A DNA stretch of 9,234 nucleotides, from positions 1 through 9,234 of the forward strand of contig DJNI01000031.1 of NCBI GenBank assembly GCA_002436765.1. The letters run 5' to 3'. Made by a program: the position numbers and the translations under genes. The stretch's first letter is position 1. Every line of letters begins with the position of its first letter. Under the pieces are notes generated by a model. The model had not been told where the DNA came from and made no database searches. It saw nothing but the letters and a program-made list of their open reading frames with translations. This DNA is from Clostridiales bacterium UBA6468 (GTDB lineage: Bacteria; Bacillota; Clostridia; Oscillospirales; Oscillospiraceae). Of this stretch, positions 1 to 6,661 are shown one piece after another.

Positions 1-131
1 ACCAGACCGAAGGTCTCGCCCTGATAAATGTGGAAGGATACGTTATCCACCGCGGTAAAGGCGTGCCGCCGGGAGCCAAACCGGACGACAAGATCCTGAA
101 CCTCGATCAGCTTCTTTCTGTCTTCAGCCAA
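1..131 (-). CDS. oppF: Oligopeptide ABC transporter ATP-binding protein OppF (N-terminal fragment)
   Basis: This is the start of a second ATPase of the peptide transporter, cut by the left edge of the window after 43 codons. The visible protein begins MAEDRKKLIEVQDLVVRF and ends GETFGLV, just before the expected Walker A loop, so no catalytic motif can be seen. The reading frame has an in-frame stop a few codons upstream, and the TTG at 131-129 is the first usable start. It follows an AGGGAG ribosome binding site and overlaps the end of oppD by 8 bases, which suggests translational coupling. In Opp/Ami systems OppF pairs with OppD as the ATP-hydrolysing heterodimer under the OppB-OppC channel. 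The family call rests on operon position and the ABC-type N-terminal sequence. Confidence 0.85.
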   Translation of the reverse strand, partial: MAEDRKKLIEVQDLVVRFGSRRHAFTAVDNVSFHIYQGETFGL

Positions 132-1170
132 CGCGGTTCACTCCCTTCTCCCGCAGAATGCGGACATGCTCCGGCGGCTCCACCTTGGGAGCGCGGGGGT
201 CCATCAGCCAGGTGCGGGCATAGTGGGTAGGCGTGACCTCGAAGAAGGGAGGACGCTCTACAAAGTCGATTTTCAGTGCTTTGGGGTTCCGGGGGGCAAA
301 GGCGTCGCCCTTAACCTCGTGGAACAGATTGGGCGGCGTGCCCTGAATGGAATACAGCGGCTCATCCTTGGTTCCCAGCTGGGGAAGGCTGGACAGCAGC
401 GCCCAGGTGTAGGGATGGCGGGGGTCGTAAAACACCTCGTCGCAGGTGCCAAGCTCCACAATGTCGCCCGCGTACATGACGGCGATGCGGTCGGCCACAT
501 TGGCCACCACGCCCAGGTCGTGGGTGATGTAGATGGTGGTGAGATCATACTTTTTCTGCATGGCCTTGATCAGCTCCAGGATCTGCGCCTGAATGGTCAC
601 GTCCAGAGCGGTGGTCGGCTCGTCGCAGATGAGGATCTTCGGCCGGCAGGCGACGGCAATGGCGATGACCACCCGCTGGCGCATACCGCCGGAAAATTCG
701 TGGGGGTACTGCTTGTAGCGCCGCTCGGGGTCGTCGATGCCCACGTCGCTCAGCACTTCCAGCACGGCCTTGTAGGCGTCGCCGCCTTTTAAGCCCTGAT
801 GCAGCTCCACGGCTTCCTGAATCTGCTTGCCGATGGTTTTCAGGGGGTTCAGGGAGGTCATGGGATCCTGAAACACCATGGCGATCTCTTTGCCTCGGAT
901 CTTCAGCCAGTCCTTGTCGGTCTGGAATTTGGTCAGATCCATGCCGTTATAGAGGATGGAGCCGCCGTCGATGTAGCCGTTGGCGTCCAGAAGACCCATG
1001 GCGCATTTGACGAATACGGATTTACCGGAGCCGGACTCGCCCACGATGGCAAGGCTTTCGCCCTGGTACACGTCCAGGGAAATGCCCCGGATGGCGTGGA
1101 GAATCTGGCCGCGAAGGGTGAATTTCACGTTCAAGTCTTTGACGGAGAGAACAACTTTTTTATCTTCCAT
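124..1170 (-). CDS. oppD: Oligopeptide ABC transporter ATP-binding protein OppD (AmiE-like)
   Basis: This cytoplasmic ATPase of a peptide importer has 348 residues, a normal length for the family. All ABC motifs are present: Walker A GESGSGKS at 44-51, Q-loop glutamine 101, signature SGGMRQR at 160-166, Walker B ILICDEP at 179-185, D-loop ALD at 188-190 and switch histidine 217. Residues about 272-332 form the extra C-terminal domain typical of oligopeptide/dipeptide ATPases (RHPYTWALLSSLP, then QGTPP and PPFFEV). The four cysteines usual in many members of this domain are missing: the aligned residues are Asp289, Asn295, Asp302 and Thr320. From memory, streptococcal AmiE shows a similar pattern, so this looks like a subfamily trait. 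The start is supported by an AAGGAG site 8 bases upstream, which overlaps the oppC stop region. Confidence 0.95.
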   Translation of the reverse strand: MEDKKVVLSVKDLNVKFTLRGQILHAIRGISLDVYQGESLAIVGESGSGKSVFVKCAMGLLDANGYIDGGSILYNGMDLTKFQTDKDWLKIRGKEIAMVFQDPMTSLNPLKTIGKQIQEAVELHQGLKGGDAYKAVLEVLSDVGIDDPERRYKQYPHEFSGGMRQRVVIAIAVACRPKILICDEPTTALDVTIQAQILELIKAMQKKYDLTTIYITHDLGVVANVADRIAVMYAGDIVELGTCDEVFYDPRHPYTWALLSSLPQLGTKDEPLYSIQGTPPNLFHEVKGDAFAPRNPKALKIDFVERPPFFEVTPTHYARTWLMDPRAPKVEPPEHVRILREKGVNRVG

Positions 1171-1182
1171 TGTGATCTCTCC

Positions 1183-2214
1183 TTATCTGACGTGATTCTT
1201 GGGGTCGGCGGCGTCAGCGAAGGCGTTGCCGATGATGTAGAAGGAAACGGTGATGACCACCAGCACGGCTACGGGGAAGAACAGCTGGTAGCGCAGGGAG
1301 GCCACGGTCATCAGCGACCGTCCGGTCTGAATGAGGTTACCCAGAGACGGCGTGTCCACAGGAAGGCCGATGCCGATGTAGGTGACGAACACCTCGTTGC
1401 CGATGGCGGAGGGGATTGCCAGCGCCATGCGCATGGTGATGACGGACACCATGTAGGGCAGCAGGTTCTTGACGATGATCCGCCCGGTGGAAATGCCCAG
1501 GCACCGGGAGGCAAGGTTATAGTCCCGGTCGCGGATGATGATGATCTGGTTGCGGATAAACCGCGCCATGCCCAGCCAGCCCGTTAAGGACAGGGCAAAA
1601 ATGATGGTGGATACGCCGGGTTTTAAGATATAGGAAATGAGGATCAGCAGCAGCGTCTGGGGAATGTTGTCCAGAACGTTATACAGCTCGGTAAAGAAGA
1701 AGTCCAGCTTGCGGACATAGCCCCACAGCACGCCAACGAAAATGCCCACCACGGCCTCCACCAGAGCAACGGAGAAGCCGATGAACAGGGAGGTGCGGGT
1801 GCCCGCCCAGATGCGCGCCCAGAGATCCTGGCCGATGGAATTGGTCCCGAACCAGAAGTCCTTGCAGGGGGCGATGTTGTTCAGGGGCAGACCCCATTTG
1901 TCATTGTGAATGAGAAGGGGATCCCTCTGACCGGGAAGGTACGGCTGAATAAAGGTGAACAGCAGCACCGCCACCATGACGACCAGGAAAAACACGGCGA
2001 TCCTGTTCTGGAAAAACGCCCGGAGGGTGGATTTCCAGTAGGAATAATCGGAGTAGCCGCCCCGCTCCGCGTCCTCGGCGTTGAATTCGGCGAAGGAGAA
2101 GGCTTCCTCGTCGCTCATTTTCGGCGTGACATCCTCCTGAAGCTGCCGGGAGAGATTATCGCCCAGGGTGTCGGTGGCCTTGTCGCGCAGGGTGTGAAAT
2201 CCAAGACGTTTCAT
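1183..2214 (-). CDS. oppC: Oligopeptide ABC transporter permease OppC
   Basis: This is the second membrane subunit of the peptide importer, 343 residues. The N-terminus is long and hydrophilic, about 70 residues, and rich in acidic residues from 33 to 50. Hydrophobic segments follow at roughly 72-93, 142-167, 182-199, 201-220, 255-284 and 312-332. The motif WFGTNSIGQDLWARIWAGTR (121-140) matches the conserved periplasmic-side stretch of OppC/DppC permeases. The cytoplasmic coupling loop that docks on the ATPases is at about 233-253 (NLASRCLGISTGRI and LLP). The C-terminus ADPKNH resembles the DPK ending common in this family. The ATG shares its A with the oppB stop (TGATG), with GGAGG about 10 bases upstream, so translation is probably coupled to oppB. 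Confidence 0.95.
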   Translation of the reverse strand: MKRLGFHTLRDKATDTLGDNLSRQLQEDVTPKMSDEEAFSFAEFNAEDAERGGYSDYSYWKSTLRAFFQNRIAVFFLVVMVAVLLFTFIQPYLPGQRDPLLIHNDKWGLPLNNIAPCKDFWFGTNSIGQDLWARIWAGTRTSLFIGFSVALVEAVVGIFVGVLWGYVRKLDFFFTELYNVLDNIPQTLLLILISYILKPGVSTIIFALSLTGWLGMARFIRNQIIIIRDRDYNLASRCLGISTGRIIVKNLLPYMVSVITMRMALAIPSAIGNEVFVTYIGIGLPVDTPSLGNLIQTGRSLMTVASLRYQLFFPVAVLVVITVSFYIIGNAFADAADPKNHVR

Positions 2215-3182
2215 CAGCGGGAACCCTCCTTCTTTGCAAAGCTGATCCGGGGATCGACGATTCCCATGAGAATGTCGCCGAAAAGCAGACCCAGAATGGA
2301 AATAACGGCGTAAATCAGCACCAGCGCCTGCACCAAAGTATTATCCTGACGCTTGATGGCCGTGACCAGCAGACCGCCCATGCCGGGGACGGAGTACAGG
2401 GATTCCACGTAGAGCGAACCCATCAGGGTAAACAGAATGGAATTGGGGATGTACTGCACCAGCGGCACGAAGGCGTTGCGGAACACGTGACGGAAGGAAA
2501 TTTTACCATTGGGCACGCCCTTTGCCCGGGCGAGGCGGATATAGTCCTTATTGGACTCGTCCACCATGTACCGCCGCAGCCACATGGCATAATAGGCGAT
2601 GTTGCCGATGGACAGAGAAATGACGGGCAGAATATAGCTCTTGGGGTTGGCGGCGTCAAACAGCATGGGAAGCCCCAGAATATCCTTGCCGATATAGGTC
2701 TGGGAACCGAGAAACTGGATCAGGATGTGATACACGGCCGATGGCATGGCCTGCACCAGCACGATGAACACCGTGCCAAGCCGGTCGCCGATCTTGAACC
2801 GGGTGCGGGTGCTTCGCGCCATAAGGACGCCCAGAGGAAGCCCAAGGGCAAGAGCAAGGCACAGGGAGATCAGTCCCAGCTCCAGGGAGACGGGGATCTT
2901 CTCGGCAATGATCTCGGTGATGGCAACGCCCTTGCGGTAGACGTTGGACTCTCCCAGATCGCCGTGGAGCACCTGCTTGTAAAACCGCACTAGCTGGGTG
3001 GGCAGGGGAGCGGTCACGCCGAGGGCTTGGAGCTTCACCTGAATCTGGGTGGAGCTCATTTTATCGTAATTCTCGAAATACCCTTCCACGGGCATCAGCC
3101 GCAGCAGGGCAAAGAGGATCGTGATAATGATGAACATGGTGATGAGGGATCGCAGAACGCGCTTGGTTATATATCTGGCCAT
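2214..3182 (-). CDS. oppB: Oligopeptide ABC transporter permease OppB
   Basis: This is the first membrane subunit of the peptide importer, 322 residues, close to the usual OppB/DppB length. It opens with MARYITKRVLRSLITMF, the typical short basic N-terminus running into the first membrane helix (10-30). Further hydrophobic segments lie at about 98-121, 137-158, 183-204, 240-262 and 285-309. The ATPase-coupling loop is at 213-234 (DYIRLARAKGVPNGKI), and the end contains DPRISF, a family hallmark. An AGGAGG site sits 7 bases before the ATG, the strongest ribosome site in the operon. That fits independent re-initiation after the 174-base gap that separates this gene from oppA. The TGA overlaps the oppC start by one base. 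Confidence 0.95.
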   Translation of the reverse strand: MARYITKRVLRSLITMFIIITILFALLRLMPVEGYFENYDKMSSTQIQVKLQALGVTAPLPTQLVRFYKQVLHGDLGESNVYRKGVAITEIIAEKIPVSLELGLISLCLALALGLPLGVLMARSTRTRFKIGDRLGTVFIVLVQAMPSAVYHILIQFLGSQTYIGKDILGLPMLFDAANPKSYILPVISLSIGNIAYYAMWLRRYMVDESNKDYIRLARAKGVPNGKISFRHVFRNAFVPLVQYIPNSILFTLMGSLYVESLYSVPGMGGLLVTAIKRQDNTLVQALVLIYAVISILGLLFGDILMGIVDPRISFAKKEGSR

Positions 3183-3252
3183 ATGATGTCCTCCTGGGTT
3201 ATTCTGCTGTCAGAGCCGATACCGCTGCTGCCTTCGCCGGAGCGGCACCGGT

Positions 3253-3303
3253 ACAGGCTCCGAAAAATTGCCTGTGGGGCAAAGCCGTATAAATGCGGCT
3301 TTG
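3253..3303 (-). promoter_or_regulatory. Two stem-loops between oppA and oppB
   Basis: Two further inverted repeats lie downstream of the larger hairpin in the oppA-oppB gap. The first pairs 3280-3287 (caaagccg) with 3296-3303 (cggctttg), 8 bp with an 8-base loop. The second pairs 3253-3258 (acaggc) with 3270-3275 (gcctgt), 6 bp around an A/T-rich 11-base loop. Neither is followed by a run of T on the minus strand. I therefore read them as mRNA structure, not as intrinsic terminators. Their role is inferred from position only. Confidence 0.5.
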
Positions 3304-3333
3304 AGAGAAGCCCCCGGAACGAGGGCTTCTCTC
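3303..3333 (-). promoter_or_regulatory. Strong stem-loop just after oppA
   Basis: A perfect 11-bp inverted repeat pairs 3303-3313 (gagagaagccc) with 3323-3333 (gggcttctctc), with a 9-base loop. It starts 23 bases after the oppA stop. No T-tract follows on the minus strand, so complete termination is unlikely. In binding-protein transporter operons such as malE-malF, a stem-loop after the binding-protein gene protects the upstream mRNA and lowers expression of the membrane genes. I infer the same role here: more OppA than OppBCDF. Confidence 0.65.
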
Positions 3334-3356
3334 GTGACAAACTGCGAAAATGAAGA

Positions 3357-5339
3357 TTAACCGGCCATCTTGGACTGCCACTCGGCGTAAGCGGCCTGAT
3401 ATTCCTCCAGACTCATGGAGGTATCGTACAGGTGCTGATCCTTGTAGCGCTGGTTGGCCATGCCGAAGGAAGCGTACTGCCCTTCAAAGATGTTCAGATT
3501 GCACATCTGATAGCTGCGGTTGCTGATGGAGAAAGGAATGGCGAAGGCGTGATCCAGCAGGAAGGTCTCGGCCTTGGCAAAGGCGGCATACCGGGCATCC
3601 ATGTCGTCGGTGATGGCCTTGGCGGCGTCCACCAGCTCGGTGTACTCGGCATACAGAGCCTGGGTCGTGGGGTCGGTGCTCTTAAAGATGAAGCTGTAGC
3701 TGGAATCCGTGGAGAAGGGATCCGTCCAGGTCTCGGGGTCTGCGTAGTCGGCGCCCCAGTTGCACTTCATAAAGGCATAGTTGCCGGTGCGGCGGATGGC
3801 GCCCAGGAAGCCGGTCTCGGGGCCTGCCTGGATGATGATGTCCACGTAGTCGGCGCCCAGAACACCCTCGATCTGCTGCTCCACGACCTGGCACTCCTGC
3901 GCCCAGTTGGCGGAGGTGGGGTTGTAGCACATGAGCATCTTGACGGGGAAGGTGGCGCCCGCGGCGGTCAGCTCCTCGATGGCGGTCGTCTTGTATTCCT
4001 GGGCAAGGGCTTCGTCGAAGTTGTCGCCGTCGGTGTAGGCGGCCAGACCGTCATAGTAGGTGTAGTCCTTGGAGGCGGAGGCAAAGGCGTTGGGGGTGAT
4101 GGTGTTGTTCTTCAGGGATTCGGGGTCGATGCGGTCATTGGTGGCCAGAGCGGGCATCCGGTTGAAGGCGTGGACGATGGACTTGCGGAAGTTCTCGTTG
4201 TTCACGGCCAGCTTCCAGTTTTCGGGTTCATATGCGGCGTCAAAGTTGGGATCAAAGTTGAACAGATACCAGTAAGAATAGGAGGTGTTGGCGCGGGTGG
4301 GATGGATCAGATCCTTGGTGCTGGGATCGGCCATCATGGCGGACAGCAGATCGGAGGAGACATCCGCCTGATCGACCTCGCCGGACTGATACATGGTGGT
4401 GGCAATGGAGGAGGCCTCCGCATTGTAGGTCATCTGAATGGCATCCAGGAACACATTGTCCTTATCCCAGTAGGTGGGGTTCTTGGTCAGAACGCGCTGC
4501 TGCTGAGGCTCGTAGGTGGACAGGATGAACGCGCCGCAGTACAGCAGGGTGCTGTTGTCGGTGCCGAACTTGCTGCCGCACTCGGTGAGGAAGGGGCCGT
4601 AAACAGGCATGTACGGGCCATAGGAAACCATGGACAGGAAGTAGGGGCGGGAGGACTCCAGGGTGAACTCCAGGGTGTAGTCGTCCAGCGCCTTGACGCC
4701 GATATCGTCGATGGAAGCCTCGGGGACTTCCTCCAGAATCTCCTGCTCGCCGTCCTCGTTGGTGATGAACTTCACGGCGTTGCCGCTCTCATCGGTGCCG
4801 TCGGTGGCGTCGGGCAGAGCCATCTGGTAGGCTGTCCAGTCATAGTAGGCGTCGGCGCCCGTGATGACGCCGCTCATGGTATAGAAGGTATCGGAATCGT
4901 TATTGGCGTCACAGGCGTAGTGGGCGGAAGAAACCCAGTCGTTGGCGGTGACGGGGGCAACAACGTTGCCGTCCTTATCGACCCAGTTCACACCCTCACG
5001 GATGTGGAAGGTCCAGACGGTGGCGTCCTCATTCTGCTCCCAGCTGGTAGCCAGAGCAGGCTCCACGTTGCCGTAGGAGTCGTATTCCACCAGGCAGTCC
5101 ACGACGTTGGCGGCGATGGTCAGCTCGTTTGTCTGGCCGGTGATCAGATAGTTCAGCGTAGTGACTTCGGAAGCATACAGCGTTCTGTAAACCGCGTTCT
5201 CGGTCACGGCGGCGGCAGTGGGGGTGGTGCCGGCTGCCGCTGTGCTGTCGGCGGCGCCGGATTTGCTGCCGCAGGCTGCCAGCGCGAAGACCATGGTCAC
5301 AGCCAGGGCAAAGGCGAGAAGTCGTTTCATGGTTTGCAT
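3357..5339 (-). CDS. oppA: Oligopeptide-binding lipoprotein OppA (SBP_bac_5 family)
   Basis: This is the extracellular substrate-binding lipoprotein that captures peptides for OppBCDF. The preferred product has 660 residues, similar to the roughly 660 of streptococcal AmiA. It starts MQTMKRLLAF, has a hydrophobic core to about residue 20 and a lipobox Leu-Ala-Ala-Cys with the lipid-carrying Cys23. A flexible Ala/Thr/Ser linker covers about 24-45. The family 5 binding-protein signature follows at about 92-118 (VEPALATSW, then VWTFHIREGVNWV). The frame stays open upstream to 5459, but the ATG at 5339 is the one with an AAAGGA site 9 bases before it, and starting there places the signal peptide at the N-terminus. 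It is the first gene of the operon. The true ligand may be something other than oligopeptides, since this family also binds nickel-chelates, sugars and murein peptides. Confidence 0.93.
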   Translation of the reverse strand: MQTMKRLLAFALAVTMVFALAACGSKSGAADSTAAAGTTPTAAAVTENAVYRTLYASEVTTLNYLITGQTNELTIAANVVDCLVEYDSYGNVEPALATSWEQNEDATVWTFHIREGVNWVDKDGNVVAPVTANDWVSSAHYACDANNDSDTFYTMSGVITGADAYYDWTAYQMALPDATDGTDESGNAVKFITNEDGEQEILEEVPEASIDDIGVKALDDYTLEFTLESSRPYFLSMVSYGPYMPVYGPFLTECGSKFGTDNSTLLYCGAFILSTYEPQQQRVLTKNPTYWDKDNVFLDAIQMTYNAEASSIATTMYQSGEVDQADVSSDLLSAMMADPSTKDLIHPTRANTSYSYWYLFNFDPNFDAAYEPENWKLAVNNENFRKSIVHAFNRMPALATNDRIDPESLKNNTITPNAFASASKDYTYYDGLAAYTDGDNFDEALAQEYKTTAIEELTAAGATFPVKMLMCYNPTSANWAQECQVVEQQIEGVLGADYVDIIIQAGPETGFLGAIRRTGNYAFMKCNWGADYADPETWTDPFSTDSSYSFIFKSTDPTTQALYAEYTELVDAAKAITDDMDARYAAFAKAETFLLDHAFAIPFSISNRSYQMCNLNIFEGQYASFGMANQRYKDQHLYDTSMSLEEYQAAYAEWQSKMAG

Positions 5340-5563
5340 AGTGATCATTCCTTTCATGTTCTCTGCTTTGATAAGGGAACCGGCCGAAAAGCAGCCGGTG
5401 GGCGACCCCGCGACGTTTCTTTCCCCGGTGCTTCTTCCATAGCACCGACGCGAAAACAACGCCGGGAGACAGCCTATAAAATGGCGGACGCCATATTACA
5501 GGAGACGGTGGGGGGCGATTGCTTCAAAATGAAATTTTGAAAATCGGAAAATTCAAAAATTAA
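5340..5563 (-). promoter_or_regulatory. Structured 5' leader of oppA
   Basis: About 220 bases separate the candidate promoter from the oppA start, and no gene is credible here. On the minus strand I see three hairpins in order. The first is a near-palindrome at 5477-5498 (arms taatatggcg and cgccatttta, one mismatch), whose 3' arm runs into TTTTA. The second pairs 5426-5432 with 5441-5447 (7 bp). The third pairs 5379-5384 with 5394-5399 (6 bp), about 25 bases before the ribosome binding site. The first could act as a weak attenuator or as a DNA operator. I do not recognise a known riboswitch class. Confidence 0.45.
5523..5561 (-). promoter_or_regulatory. AT-rich inverted repeats just downstream of the oppA promoter
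   Basis: A perfect 8-bp inverted repeat with a 3-base spacer pairs 5523-5530 (ttcaaaat) with 5534-5541 (attttgaa). An overlapping repeat pairs 5533-5541 with 5552-5561, with one bulge. On the minus strand, 5544-5553 reads AATTTTCCGA, resembling half of the CodY consensus AATTTTCWGAAAATT, although the full 15-base match is poor (about 10 of 15). The position just after the predicted transcription start would suit a repressor. Regulator identity is unproven. Confidence 0.35.
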
Positions 5564-5570
5564 AAGAATG

Positions 5571-5599
5571 GTAATAGTTTAACACATTTTCCGTCTCAA
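5571..5599 (-). promoter_or_regulatory. Candidate sigma-A promoter of the opp operon
   Basis: On the minus strand, TTGAGA (5599-5594, five of six to TTGACA) and TATTAC (5576-5571, four of six to TATAAT) are separated by exactly 17 bases. They lie in an AT-rich island upstream of oppA and downstream of the terminator of the preceding unit. The predicted start near 5564 gives a leader of about 225 bases. Confidence 0.55.
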
Positions 5600-5620
5600 G
5601 TAAAGTAGCATATTTCATAG

Positions 5621-5661
5621 TATGTTTCGATAAATTCGGGAATTTTTGTAACAGAAACATA
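5621..5661. repeat. Nested inverted repeats upstream of the opp promoter
   Basis: An 8-bp inverted repeat (TATGTTTC at 5621-5628, GAAACATA at 5654-5661) encloses a second one (AAATTC at 5632-5637, GAATTT at 5640-5645). The pair lies about 20 to 60 bases upstream of the proposed -35 element. That is a common location for an activator site. It is also AT-rich DNA, where short repeats arise easily by chance. Confidence 0.35.
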
Positions 5662-5703
5662 AAAAAGTGTTCATACGACAAAAGCAAACGTCCTTGACCG
5701 GCG

Positions 5704-5739
5704 TTACAAAAGGGCGCACGCCGGGATAGCGGCGTGCGC
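5704..5739 (-). terminator. Intrinsic terminator after the aminotransferase gene
   Basis: A perfect 10-bp GC-rich stem pairs 5730-5739 (cggcgtgcgc) with 5714-5723 (gcgcacgccg) around a 6-base loop. On the minus strand it is followed by CCTTTTGT. It lies 40 bases after the stop of the aminotransferase gene and before the opp promoter, so it separates the two transcription units. The T-run is short, so some read-through into opp is possible. Confidence 0.75.
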
Positions 5740-5779
5740 GCAAAGCAGTTGCGGCAGGTGATTTTTTCGGTTAAATCCA

Positions 5780-6628
5780 CTATCCTGCATAGCCTGTGCA
5801 GTCCCGGAAGTCCTGCATGACCGCGTTCTGAATGGCGGTGCGGGTGGCAGCGTCCCTCCCGCCAATGCTTTGACCGTTCAGCGTATCGGCGGAAAGGCAG
5901 AACTTGGTGGTGGAGGTTACAAGAATTTCGTCGGCGGATTTCAAAAAATCCATGGTGAAGGGCTTTTCCAGCACCGGGATATCCAGCCGGCAGCAGACGC
6001 GGATCATGTGGCTCTTGGCGATGCCCCGGAGGATGAACTCGTCGTTGGGATGGGAATACAGCACCCCGTCCTTCAGGACGGAAACGTTGGAGTGGGCGCA
6101 CTCGGTGACGATCTCGCCCCGGTGGAACACGGTCTCCGTACACCCGGCGCGGTGCGCCCGCTGGGCGGTCATCACATTGCAGAGCAGATTCAGAGATTTG
6201 ATGTTGCAGTGGAAGAAACGGGTATCCTCCTCGTCGTTCAGGCGGATGAGGACGTTGGGGTCAGGGAGTTTCTGGGGACGGATCAGCACCCACAGCTTGC
6301 CGGGCAGATTTTCGGCATAGGTATGGCTCCGCGGCTCCACGCCCCGGCTCACCTGCCAGTATACGAAGCAGCTTTCGCCCTCTACCTGCCGCGTCAGCCG
6401 GGTGAGAAGCTCACCCAGCGCCTGCTTTTCCATGGGAATGTGGATGTCCAGCAGCCGGGCGCTGGTGTAAAACCGGTCCAAATGGTCTTCCAGCAGGAAT
6501 ATGGTGCCGTTTGCCGCCATGGCGGCGTCATAGCAGCCGTCACCGAAGAAGTGGGCGCGGTCGTAGAAGGGGACTGTCAGTTCCTCGGGTGCGCCGATTT
6601 TGCCATCGTAATAGGCCAGTGCTTTCAT
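5780..6628 (-). CDS. dat: D-amino-acid transaminase (PLP fold type IV aminotransferase)
   Basis: This cytoplasmic PLP enzyme probably interconverts D-alanine plus 2-oxoglutarate with pyruvate plus D-glutamate, supplying or recycling D-amino acids for the cell wall. It has 282 residues, the usual Dat length. Compared from memory with the Bacillus sp. YM-1 enzyme, the key residues are present: Tyr33 (GCYDA), Arg100 and His102 of the substrate carboxylate trap (RGVEPRSH), PLP lysine 144 (CNIKSLNLL), Glu176 (VTEC) and the phosphate-binding VTSTT at 237-241. The usual Gly-Ser-Ser-Ser-Asn after the glutamate is Cys-Ala-His-Ser-Asn here, a local oddity near the cofactor. The ATG follows an AAGGAGG site by 9 bases and lies 33 bases after the flavoenzyme gene, so the two are probably co-transcribed. 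A related branched-chain or 4-amino-4-deoxychorismate class IV enzyme is less likely given the Arg-X-His trap. Confidence 0.85.
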   Translation of the reverse strand: MKALAYYDGKIGAPEELTVPFYDRAHFFGDGCYDAAMAANGTIFLLEDHLDRFYTSARLLDIHIPMEKQALGELLTRLTRQVEGESCFVYWQVSRGVEPRSHTYAENLPGKLWVLIRPQKLPDPNVLIRLNDEEDTRFFHCNIKSLNLLCNVMTAQRAHRAGCTETVFHRGEIVTECAHSNVSVLKDGVLYSHPNDEFILRGIAKSHMIRVCCRLDIPVLEKPFTMDFLKSADEILVTSTTKFCLSADTLNGQSIGGRDAATRTAIQNAVMQDFRDCTGYAG

Positions 6629-6661
6629 GGTATCCGCCCTCCTTATAATATGTGGGAAATC

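Noticed and set aside
3303..3333. Classical operon-ending terminator after oppA
   Set aside because: Strong stem but no T-run on either side in the direction of transcription; oppB to oppF clearly belong with oppA.
5340..5459. Longer N-terminus for OppA starting at 5459
   Set aside because: It would place 40 non-conserved residues before a textbook lipoprotein signal peptide. The ATG at 5339 has its own AAAGGA site.
3432..5540. Very long plus-strand open frame (about 700 codons) antisense to oppA
   Set aside because: It is a mirror of a GC-rich gene with strong codon bias. Its translation is Gly/Val/His-rich low-complexity sequence with no recognisable motif, whereas the minus strand encodes a clear lipoprotein.
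5553..6143. Minus-strand frame overlapping the end of the aminotransferase gene and the intergenic region
   Set aside because: Out-of-frame shadow of dat that continues through a terminator and an AT-rich promoter region.
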